From contig NZ_BMNS01000005.1 of assembly GCF_014646675.1 (NCBI RefSeq), positions 87,293 through 151,292 of the forward strand: 64,000 nucleotides of DNA, given 5' to 3'. The notes beneath the pieces were generated by a model that was given only the letters and a program-made list of their open reading frames with translations, did no database searches and was not told the origin of the DNA. The position numbers and the translations under genes were made by a program. This DNA comes from Lutibacter litoralis. GTDB lineage: Bacteria > Bacteroidota > Bacteroidia > Flavobacteriales > Flavobacteriaceae. Below are positions 1-7,976 of this stretch, in pieces (the stretch's first letter is position 1; each line of letters opens with the position of its first letter).

Positions 1-1011
1 TCAGACAATAAATTAAAAGCTGTATTTAATAGTCTGAATACTTGTCTTCATATGAATGCTGAAATTCTTGATGCCGATATAGTTCATTGTCATACTTGGT
101 ATGCTCATTTTGCTGGAATTGTTGCAAAACTATGTTATGGAGTTCCATTGGTAATTACTACACATTCTTTAGAACCGCTAAGGCCTTGGAAAAGAGAACA
201 ATTAGGAAGAGGTTATGATGCTTCGTCTTGGATTGAAAAAACTGCTATTGAGATGGCAGATGCTTTAATTGCGGTTTCAGAGGAAACAAAAGTTGATGTT
301 CTGAATCATTTTAACGTTGATGAGAAAAAGGTTAAAGTTATTTACAATGGTATTAATCTTAGTGAATATAATGTAACTACTAAAACTTCAACTTTAGAGA
401 GATATAACATAGATACTACTAAACCTTATGTGCTTTTTGTTGGTAGAATTACACGTCAAAAAGGAATAATTCATTTGGTAAATGCAATTAAATATATAGA
501 TCCAGATACACAAATAGTTTTATGTGCTGGCGCTCCAGATACTCCTGAAATTGCAAAAGAAATGGAAGCGAGCGTAAATGAAGTTAAAAAAACAAGAAAC
601 AATGTTATTTGGATAGACGAAATGTTGCCTAAAAAGGAGGTAATACAATTATACTCTCACGCCACTGTATTTTGTTGTCCTTCAATTTATGAACCATTTG
701 GAATTATTAATATTGAAGCCATGGCTTGTAATACAGCAGTTGTAGCAAGTGCTGTTGGTGGAATTAAAGAAGTAGTTGTTAATGGAGAAACAGGTATTTT
801 AATTCCTGTAGACCAACAAACTGAAGCGCCGTTTGAACCTATAAATCCAGATAAGTTTGCTAAAGATTTAGCATATGGAGTTAATTTGGTTATAAACAAT
901 AAAGAATTGCGCAATAAAATGGAATTAAATGGACGAAAAAGAGTAGAAGAAAACTTTGATTGGGTAGCAATTGCAGCTCAAGTAGAAGAGCTTTATAAGT
1001 CGTTAATTTAA
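1..1011 (+). CDS. glgA: GT4 glycosyltransferase, GlgM/Corynebacterium-type GlgA (5' end outside window)
   Basis: The frame is open from base 1, so the first Met inside the window (base 52) is internal and the N-terminal Rossmann half is cut by the edge. Visible motifs are HCHTWYAHFAG, the acceptor-side segment THSLEPLRPWKREQLG, the donor-site segment FVGRITRQKG, and the GT-B retaining motif ending in EPFGIINIEAMAC. This is the GT4 'Corynebacterium-family glycogen synthase', not the GT5 enterobacterial GlgA. Mycobacterial members (GlgM) make maltose-1-phosphate from ADP-glucose and glucose-1-phosphate. The gene sits directly before glgC, glgE, maltokinase and glgB, which makes a GlgM-like role plausible (inference). 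It could equally elongate glycogen from ADP-glucose. Family assignment is secure, the exact product is not. Confidence 0.9.
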   Translation, partial: SDNKLKAVFNSLNTCLHMNAEILDADIVHCHTWYAHFAGIVAKLCYGVPLVITTHSLEPLRPWKREQLGRGYDASSWIEKTAIEMADALIAVSEETKVDVLNHFNVDEKKVKVIYNGINLSEYNVTTKTSTLERYNIDTTKPYVLFVGRITRQKGIIHLVNAIKYIDPDTQIVLCAGAPDTPEIAKEMEASVNEVKKTRNNVIWIDEMLPKKEVIQLYSHATVFCCPSIYEPFGIINIEAMACNTAVVASAVGGIKEVVVNGETGILIPVDQQTEAPFEPINPDKFAKDLAYGVNLVINNKELRNKMELNGRKRVEENFDWVAIAAQVEELYKSLI

Positions 1012-1059
1012 CTCATGTTAAAGTACAAAAGAATATTTATAATAATAAAATAGTTAGTT

Positions 1060-2322
1060 ATGCCAAAGAAAAAAGTTTTATCCATTATTTTAGGAGGAGG
1101 ACAAGGATCAAGATTACATCCATTAACAGAAACAAGGTCTAAACCAGCAGTTCCAATTGCTGGTAAATACCGTTTAGTAGATATTCCAATTTCAAATTGT
1201 ATTAATTCAAGTTTAAAGCAAATATTTGTTTTAACACAGTTTAATTCAGCTTCTTTAAACAGGCATATTAAAAATACGTATCATTTTAGCTTTTTTAGTG
1301 AGGCTTTTGTTGATGTATTAGCTGCTGAACAAACTCCGGGAAATAAAGGTTGGTTTCAAGGTACAGCAGATGCTGTTCGCCAAAGTATGCATCATTTTTT
1401 AAGACATGATTTTGATTATGCACTTATTTTATCTGGAGATCAATTATATCAAATGGATTTTGAAGAAATGGTTAAAGCCCATGTTAAAGCAAAAGCATCT
1501 ATTTCAATTGCAACAATTCCTGTAAATGCTAAAGATGCTACATCATTTGGAATTTTAAAAGCAAATGATAATAATAGAATTACATCTTTTATAGAAAAAC
1601 CAGATGAATCGTTATTACCAGATTGGACATCGGATGTAAGTGAAAATATGAAAGCTGAAGGGAGAAATTATTTAGCTTCTATGGGTATTTATATATTTAA
1701 TAGAGATTTATTGGTTAAATTAATGGAAAACCCAGATACTATTGATTTTGGAAAAGAAATTATACCACAATCCATTGATGAGCATTTAACATTAAGTTAC
1801 CAATATGAAGGTTACTGGACAGATATTGGTAATATAGACTCTTTCTTTGAAGCAAATTTAGGGTTAACAGATGATTTTCCTAAGTTTGATTTATATAGTA
1901 AGAAAAGACGTATATATACACATGCTAGAATGTTACCTACAACAAAAATTTCTGGAACAATTTTAGATAAAACAGTTATAGCCGATGGTTGTATTATTAA
2001 TGCAGGTAAAATTGAACATTCTGTTATAGGAGTTCGCTCTAGAATAGATAAAGAATCAACTGTTATTAACACTTATATGATGGGAAGTGATTTTTATCAA
2101 CCTTTAGAAGATATTATTAACAAAGATATTGTATCTATGGGAATTGGAAGTAGATGTTTTATTAAAAACGCTATTTTAGATAAAAATTGTTGTATTGGTG
2201 ATGAGGTTAGAATTAATGGAGGGACCCATTTAGAAGATACCGAAACAGATACTTATGCGATTAGGGATGGTATTGTAGTTATTAAAAAAGGTGCAATTAT
2301 TCCTAATGGATTTACAATTTAA
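1060..2322 (+). CDS. glgC: Glucose-1-phosphate adenylyltransferase
   Basis: A 420-residue ADP-glucose pyrophosphorylase that makes ADP-glucose from ATP and glucose-1-phosphate in the cytoplasm. The N-terminal nucleotidyltransferase signature ILGGGQGSRLHPLTETRSKP lies near residues 10-29, and the GTADAVRQ motif is near residue 103. The segment SGDQLYQMD contains the metal-binding Asp. The C-terminal third (from about residue 290) has the spaced hydrophobic and Gly pattern of a left-handed beta-helix, as in allosteric GlgC. Length is normal for the family. It starts 48 bases after the GT4 gene and 26 bases before glgE, so it is in the same operon and supplies the ADP-sugar donor. Confidence 0.95.
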   Translation: MPKKKVLSIILGGGQGSRLHPLTETRSKPAVPIAGKYRLVDIPISNCINSSLKQIFVLTQFNSASLNRHIKNTYHFSFFSEAFVDVLAAEQTPGNKGWFQGTADAVRQSMHHFLRHDFDYALILSGDQLYQMDFEEMVKAHVKAKASISIATIPVNAKDATSFGILKANDNNRITSFIEKPDESLLPDWTSDVSENMKAEGRNYLASMGIYIFNRDLLVKLMENPDTIDFGKEIIPQSIDEHLTLSYQYEGYWTDIGNIDSFFEANLGLTDDFPKFDLYSKKRRIYTHARMLPTTKISGTILDKTVIADGCIINAGKIEHSVIGVRSRIDKESTVINTYMMGSDFYQPLEDIINKDIVSMGIGSRCFIKNAILDKNCCIGDEVRINGGTHLEDTETDTYAIRDGIVVIKKGAIIPNGFTI

Positions 2323-2348
2323 CAAAAATTAGATTTTAATTATTTTAT

Positions 2349-4289
2349 ATGCAGAAAAATCAAAGAAGGGTTGTAATTGAAAATATTTCACCTCAGTTAA
2401 ATAATGGAGATTTTCAAATAAAACGTGTTGTAAATGAAATTGTTACCGTTAATGCAGATGTGTTAACAGACGGACATGATATTATTGCTTCTGCTGTTCT
2501 TTATAAACACGAAAAAGCGAAGGAATGGAGTGAAGTAAGAATGCAATCAAGAGAAAATAACAATTGGCAAGCATCTTTTACAGTTGAAAATCAAGGATCA
2601 TACACCTATAAAATTATAGGCTGGGTAGATTATGCTTTAAACTGGCAACAAGGAATACACAGAAAAATTGATGATAATCAAATAGTACATTCTGAATTAT
2701 TAGAAGGTATAGATTTTTTAAAAAAATGTAGCAGAAAGGCAACTGCTTCCGAAAAAAAATATTTAAAAAGTTTAGAAGTTGTTTTTGCAGATTCAACTAA
2801 ATACGATAATGCTGTTAGTGAGGCTATAAGTGATAAATTACATACTATTTTTCTGAAATATCCTGAGAAAAAATTAGTAAATACTTCAAAAGAACTACCT
2901 GTATATGTAGATAGAATAAAAGCTAGATTTAGCACCTGGTACGAGTTTTTTCCACGTTCTGCTTCACAAAATGATAGTGTTCACGGTACTTTTAAAGATT
3001 GTGAAAAATTACTGCCTAAAGTTGTAGAAATGGGCTTTGATACATTATATTTTCCTCCAGTTCATCCAATAGGTGAGGTAAAGAGAAAAGGTAAAAATAA
3101 TACAACAGAAGCTAAAGATGGTGATGTAGGTTCTTGTTGGGGAATTGGTTCAAAACTTGGGGGGCATAAATCAATACATCCTCAATTAGGTACTGTTAAA
3201 GACTTTAAAACCTTAATTAAAAAAGCTTCAAATTTAGGAATTGAAATTGCTATGGATTATGCATTGCAAGCTGCACCAGATCATCCTTGGGTTAAAGAAT
3301 ACCCATCTTGGTTTAAATGGAGACCAGACGGAACGGTGCAATATGCAGAAAATCCACCTAAAAAATACCAAGATATTTTACCAATTTATTGGGAAAGTGA
3401 AGATTATAAAAACTTGTGGGACGAATGTCTAGATACATTATATTACTGGATTGATTGCGGAATTAAAGTATTTAGAGTGGATAATCCACATACAAAACCT
3501 TTTTATTTTTGGAATTGGATTATTTCAGAGGTAAAAGCAAAACATCCGGATACGTTATTTTTAGCAGAAGCTTTTACCGCACCAAAAATAATGCAACAAC
3601 TTGCAAAACAAGGTTATACGCAATCTTATACATATTTTACTTGGAGAAACAATAAACATGAACTGACTGAATATGTTGAGGAATTAACAAAAACAGATCA
3701 AAAAGAGTATATGAGACCAAATTTTTGGCCTAATACACCCGATATTAATCCGTTCCATTTGCAAGGAGCAAATGAGTCTAAATATATTCAACGTTATGTT
3801 TTAGCAGCAACATTAAGTTCTAATATTGGAATTTATGGACCTGTTTTTGAACAAATGATAGATGAACCAATAATTGGTAAGGAAGAATATTTAAATTCAG
3901 AGAAATTTCAAATTTGTAAGTATGATTGGTTTAAACAAAATAAATTAACATCTATAATTTCAAAAGTTAATAAAATTCGTAACAATCATAAAGCACTGCA
4001 ACAAACAAATAATATAAAGTTTTGCAGCATTAATAATGATAATTTAATTGCTTTTTATAAATGGGATGATACCAAAGAAAACGAATTGTTAATTATTATT
4101 AGTTTAGATGAATACCATACACAACAAGGTATGCTAAAAGTACCATTGCACGAACTTGGTATAGGACATGGACATCACCTAAAAGTAACGGATTTAATTA
4201 CCGAAATAACGTACGATTGGCACGATGAATGGAATTTTATACAATTACAAACTTCAATACCATTTCATATATTCAAAATAACTAAATAA
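2349..4289 (+). CDS. glgE: Alpha-1,4-glucan:maltose-1-phosphate maltosyltransferase
   Basis: A 646-residue GH13_3 enzyme that transfers maltosyl units from alpha-maltose-1-phosphate to the non-reducing ends of alpha-1,4-glucan. An N-terminal beta-sandwich domain covers roughly residues 1-190, followed by the (beta/alpha)8 domain with YFPPVHPIG. The catalytic nucleophile is D378 in FRVDNPHTKP and the acid/base is E407 in FLAEAFTAP. The 29-residue spacing matches the Streptomyces GlgE pair. The maltokinase gene follows after 7 bases, coupling phosphorylation of maltose to use of the phosphate. Assignment rests on the whole-protein pattern and this context. Confidence 0.93.
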   Translation: MQKNQRRVVIENISPQLNNGDFQIKRVVNEIVTVNADVLTDGHDIIASAVLYKHEKAKEWSEVRMQSRENNNWQASFTVENQGSYTYKIIGWVDYALNWQQGIHRKIDDNQIVHSELLEGIDFLKKCSRKATASEKKYLKSLEVVFADSTKYDNAVSEAISDKLHTIFLKYPEKKLVNTSKELPVYVDRIKARFSTWYEFFPRSASQNDSVHGTFKDCEKLLPKVVEMGFDTLYFPPVHPIGEVKRKGKNNTTEAKDGDVGSCWGIGSKLGGHKSIHPQLGTVKDFKTLIKKASNLGIEIAMDYALQAAPDHPWVKEYPSWFKWRPDGTVQYAENPPKKYQDILPIYWESEDYKNLWDECLDTLYYWIDCGIKVFRVDNPHTKPFYFWNWIISEVKAKHPDTLFLAEAFTAPKIMQQLAKQGYTQSYTYFTWRNNKHELTEYVEELTKTDQKEYMRPNFWPNTPDINPFHLQGANESKYIQRYVLAATLSSNIGIYGPVFEQMIDEPIIGKEEYLNSEKFQICKYDWFKQNKLTSIISKVNKIRNNHKALQQTNNIKFCSINNDNLIAFYKWDDTKENELLIIISLDEYHTQQGMLKVPLHELGIGHGHHLKVTDLITEITYDWHDEWNFIQLQTSIPFHIFKITK

Positions 4290-4296
4290 AAATAAT

Positions 4297-5925
4297 ATGT
4301 CGGAAAATGCTAAAGATTCTAAATTAGCAGCCAAATATAATTTTGATGTTTCTTGGGAAGAACTGTTAGATAATAAAGATTTTTTAAATGTTTTTTTATC
4401 AGATGTACTTGAAAATTATATTGTTAAACAACGTTGGTTCGGAGGTAAGTCTAGTAAAATTAAATACATAGAATTAGCTGAGTACTTTAGAATCCAACAA
4501 AATAATGAAGTTTATTTTGGATTGATTTTAGAAGTAGATTTTGTTGAGGCATTTTACCATCATTATTTTATTCCAATTGCATTTGTTTCTGACGAAAATT
4601 TTGCTAAAAAAGATAGAATTCTTCCCATAAGTATAAAAAATCAAGAAGGTTTTATTATTGATGCAGTTAACTTAGAAGCTTTTAGGAAACTTGTTTTTGA
4701 GCGAATTTCTAATGCAGAATTAATAGATAGAACAAAAGTACAATATCATAAAAGTGAATTATTTTCAAATATTGAATATAACTCATCTAAATTATTGGGG
4801 TTGGAGCAAAGTAACACGTCATTAGTATTTAATGATAAATTTGTTTTAAAATTTTTTAGAAGAATTTTCGCAAATAAAAACCCTGATTATGAAATGAATA
4901 GGTTTTTAACTGACAAAAAAGATTTTAAAAATACACCACGATATTTGGGAAGTATCAACTTTATAGATCAAGAAAAGGAAGTAGTAACAATTGCTGTTAT
5001 GCAAGAATTGGTACAAAATGAAGGAGATGCTTGGGATGTTTTTTTAATTGAAATTGACAAAGTTTTTGAAACCTTAGAAATTAAAAATATTGAGATTGAT
5101 AATTTACCAGAACCGGAACTCTATAATAGTTTAAGAATACATGATATTCCTCATAGAATTATTGACTGGGTAGGGTTAAATTTATTTTTAAAAATTAAAG
5201 TATTGGCAAAACGAACTGCCGAAATGCACATAAACTTAGGTTCCGAGTTTGAAGATACTGCTTTTACACCAACTCATTTTAATGGAGATTATGCTGTTTG
5301 GTTAAAAAATAGAATGATCTATCAATTTCAAAATAGATTAAATAGTATTGAAAATAATTTACATAAGCTAGATAAAAATAGTATAGAAATGGCAAAAGAT
5401 TTACTGAGTAAAAAAAGTTTAATACGAAGTAAATTTTTAAAATTCGACTGGACTAAATTAAAAGGAGAACGCATTAGAGTACACGGTGATTATCATTTGG
5501 GGCAAATTTTAGTACAAAACGACGATTTTTATATTTTAGATTTCGAAGGAGAACCAGAAAGTACTATTAGAGACAGACAAGTAAAACAGCCACCAATGAA
5601 AGATGTTGCTGGGCTTTTTAGATCTTTTCATTATGCAATCTATGCAACAATCTTTAATAATAAAGATAAGTTTAAACAGTCTGAAAATAAGCTTTTTAAA
5701 GCAGCTGAATTATTATATGGATATTTTACAGGAGTATTTTTAGAAACTTATATTAACACCGTAGAACAAGCTAATTTAAATATTGGCTATAGCCAAGAGC
5801 GTATTTTTATGCTCGAATATTGTTTATTGGAGAAAGCAATTTACGAACTAGGCTACGAATTAAATTCGCGCCCAAGTTGGGCAGTAATTCCATTAAAAGG
5901 AATTTCAAACCTTATTAACAATTAA
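4297..5925 (+). CDS. mak: Maltokinase-like phosphotransferase
   Basis: A 542-residue protein of the maltokinase (Pep2) family, which phosphorylates maltose to maltose-1-phosphate with ATP. The N-terminal cap domain carries KQRWFGGKSSKIK near residues 46-58. The kinase core has the Brenner-type loop HGDYHLGQ with catalytic D398, followed by the metal-binding DFEGEP. In many bacteria this domain is fused to trehalose synthase (TreS); here it is free-standing, and no TreS gene is visible in the window. It lies between glgE and glgB with 7- and 3-base gaps, so translational coupling is likely. Maltose could come from another source; substrate is inferred from family and context. Confidence 0.87.
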   Translation: MSENAKDSKLAAKYNFDVSWEELLDNKDFLNVFLSDVLENYIVKQRWFGGKSSKIKYIELAEYFRIQQNNEVYFGLILEVDFVEAFYHHYFIPIAFVSDENFAKKDRILPISIKNQEGFIIDAVNLEAFRKLVFERISNAELIDRTKVQYHKSELFSNIEYNSSKLLGLEQSNTSLVFNDKFVLKFFRRIFANKNPDYEMNRFLTDKKDFKNTPRYLGSINFIDQEKEVVTIAVMQELVQNEGDAWDVFLIEIDKVFETLEIKNIEIDNLPEPELYNSLRIHDIPHRIIDWVGLNLFLKIKVLAKRTAEMHINLGSEFEDTAFTPTHFNGDYAVWLKNRMIYQFQNRLNSIENNLHKLDKNSIEMAKDLLSKKSLIRSKFLKFDWTKLKGERIRVHGDYHLGQILVQNDDFYILDFEGEPESTIRDRQVKQPPMKDVAGLFRSFHYAIYATIFNNKDKFKQSENKLFKAAELLYGYFTGVFLETYINTVEQANLNIGYSQERIFMLEYCLLEKAIYELGYELNSRPSWAVIPLKGISNLINN

Positions 5926-5928
5926 TTT

Positions 5929-7836
5929 ATGACACAAGTAAAATCATATAGTTTATTTACTGATTTTGATATTTCATTATTTAAAGCAGGAAAACATTAT
6001 CGTTTATACGAAAAATTTGGATCACATATAACCACCTTAAATGGAGTAGAAGGCTCTTATTTTGCCGTTTGGGCACCAACAGCAAATCAGGTTTCTGTAA
6101 TTGGAGATTTTAATCATTGGAAAGATGGAGAACACAAATTAAATGTTCGCTGGGATTCTTCAGGTATTTGGGAAGGCTTTATTCCTTTAGTAGAAAAAGG
6201 AATGGCGTATAAATATAAAATCCATTCAAATAATAATGGGTATATTTCAGAAAAAGCAGATCCTTATGCCAGACGTTGCGAACATCCTCCAAAAACAGCT
6301 TCTATAGTTTGGGAAGATAATTATCAATGGAAGGATAAAAATTGGTTAAAAATAAGAAAAGAACACAATGCTTTAGATGCACCCTATTCTGTATATGAAG
6401 TACATTTAGGTTCTTGGAAAAGACACGCAACAGAAGATCGCTTTTTATCGTATTTTGAACTTGCAGAGGATTTGGTAAATTATGTAAAAGAAATGAATTT
6501 TACCCATGTAGAATTTATGCCTATTATGGAATATCCGTACGATCCTTCATGGGGTTATCAAATAACAGGATATTTTGCCCCAACTTCACGTTTTGGCTAT
6601 CCAAACGAATTTAAATATTTAGTAGATAAACTGCACGAAAGTGGAATAGGAATAATTTTAGACTGGGTGCCTTCACATTTCCCTGAAGATGCCCACGGTT
6701 TGGGTTATTTTGATGGATCAAATTTATACGAGCATCCAGATAAACGAAAAGGCTATCATCAAGACTGGAAAAGTTTAATATTTAATTATGAACGTAATGA
6801 AGTGCGTTCATTTTTAATAAGTAATGCCATATTCTGGTTAGAACAATATCACGTAGATGGTTTAAGAGTAGATGCAGTTGCTTCTATGTTATTTTTAGAT
6901 TATTCACGTGAAGATGGTGAATGGGAACCAAATATATATGGTGGAAATGAAAATTTAGCGGTAGTTTCATTCTTAAAGGAATTAAATGAAGAGGTTTATA
7001 AATCGTTTCCAGATGTACAAACTATAGCTGAAGAATCTACAGCATTTCCAATGGTTTCTAAACCAACAAATATGGGTGGTTTAGGTTTTGGAATGAAATG
7101 GATGATGGGTTGGATGCACGATACATTAGAATATTTTGGCAAAGATCCAATATATAGAAAATTCCATCAAAATGAGATTACTTTTAGTCTAGCGTATGCA
7201 TTTACAGAAAATTTTATGTTACCACTTTCACATGATGAAGTTGTATATGGTAAAAAATCTATTTTGGGAAGAATGCCCGGAGATGAATGGCAGCGTTTTG
7301 CAAACCTTAGATTAATGTATGGATACATGTTTACACATCCAGGAACAAAATTATTGTTTATGGGAAGTGAATTTGGTCAACAACAAGAATGGAATTTTCA
7401 AGAAAGTTTAGATTGGCATCTGTTGGAGTATAAATCGCATAAAGATGCACAAAATTATTATAAGGAATTAAATAAATTTTATAGATCTAGACCAGCTTTA
7501 TTTGAAAAAGCATTTAGTGATGAAGGTTTTGAATGGATAAGTTTAGATGATGCTGAAAATTCGGTTATATCTTATATAAGAAAAGGTACTAATGAAGCTG
7601 AAAATTTGGTTGTTGTATGTAATTTTACTCCAAATATTATAGAAAAATATAGAATTGGACTTCCATCAAAAGTAAAATTAAAAGAAGTTTTTAATAGTGA
7701 TAATAAAGACTTTGGTGGTAGTGGTGTTGGAAACCCAAGAATGTTAACTAGTAAAGCTGTTTTTTGGAACAATAAACCTTATTCTGCTGAAATTAAGTTA
7801 TCTCCCTTGGGAATTACCATTTTTGAGATAAAATAG
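5929..7836 (+). CDS. glgB: 1,4-alpha-glucan branching enzyme
   Basis: A 635-residue GH13_9 enzyme that introduces alpha-1,6 branches into linear glucan. An N-terminal CBM48 domain (about residues 30-130, with FAVWAPTANQVSVIGDFNHW) precedes the barrel. The nucleophile is D315 in GLRVDAVASML, and the acid/base Glu lies in TIAEEST (E368/E369). The conserved LSHDEVVYGKKS motif that closes the active site is present. The segment LLFMGSEFGQQQEWN is typical of GlgB. It is the last gene of the glucan operon; a strong terminator follows at 7862-7907. Confidence 0.96.
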   Translation: MTQVKSYSLFTDFDISLFKAGKHYRLYEKFGSHITTLNGVEGSYFAVWAPTANQVSVIGDFNHWKDGEHKLNVRWDSSGIWEGFIPLVEKGMAYKYKIHSNNNGYISEKADPYARRCEHPPKTASIVWEDNYQWKDKNWLKIRKEHNALDAPYSVYEVHLGSWKRHATEDRFLSYFELAEDLVNYVKEMNFTHVEFMPIMEYPYDPSWGYQITGYFAPTSRFGYPNEFKYLVDKLHESGIGIILDWVPSHFPEDAHGLGYFDGSNLYEHPDKRKGYHQDWKSLIFNYERNEVRSFLISNAIFWLEQYHVDGLRVDAVASMLFLDYSREDGEWEPNIYGGNENLAVVSFLKELNEEVYKSFPDVQTIAEESTAFPMVSKPTNMGGLGFGMKWMMGWMHDTLEYFGKDPIYRKFHQNEITFSLAYAFTENFMLPLSHDEVVYGKKSILGRMPGDEWQRFANLRLMYGYMFTHPGTKLLFMGSEFGQQQEWNFQESLDWHLLEYKSHKDAQNYYKELNKFYRSRPALFEKAFSDEGFEWISLDDAENSVISYIRKGTNEAENLVVVCNFTPNIIEKYRIGLPSKVKLKEVFNSDNKDFGGSGVGNPRMLTSKAVFWNNKPYSAEIKLSPLGITIFEIK

Positions 7837-7861
7837 CATCAATTTAAATAATAACTAATTT

Positions 7862-7907
7862 ACACTATTAATTTTTAATTTTTTTAAGAATTAATGGTGT
7901 TTTTTTT
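7862..7907 (+). terminator. Intrinsic terminator of the glg operon
   Basis: A 12-bp stem pairs ACACTATTAATT (7862-7873) with AATTAATGGTGT (7889-7900) through one G-U pair. A run of eight T follows directly. It lies 26 bases after the glgB stop and separates the glucan operon from the GH31 gene. Confidence 0.8.
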
Positions 7908-7941
7908 GAATAAAAAACACGCCTAAATATTTAAAAATTAG

Positions 7942-7949
7942 TACGTTTG
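7942..7949 (+). promoter_or_regulatory. Putative -7 element of the GH31 gene promoter
   Basis: TACGTTTG fits the Bacteroidota -7 consensus TAnnTTTG and lies 27 bases before the start codon, downstream of the glg terminator. No TTG at the usual 17-23 bp upstream was found, so the promoter is only half supported. Confidence 0.4.
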
Positions 7950-7976
7950 CACAGCTAAAAAAATGAATTTAGATAT

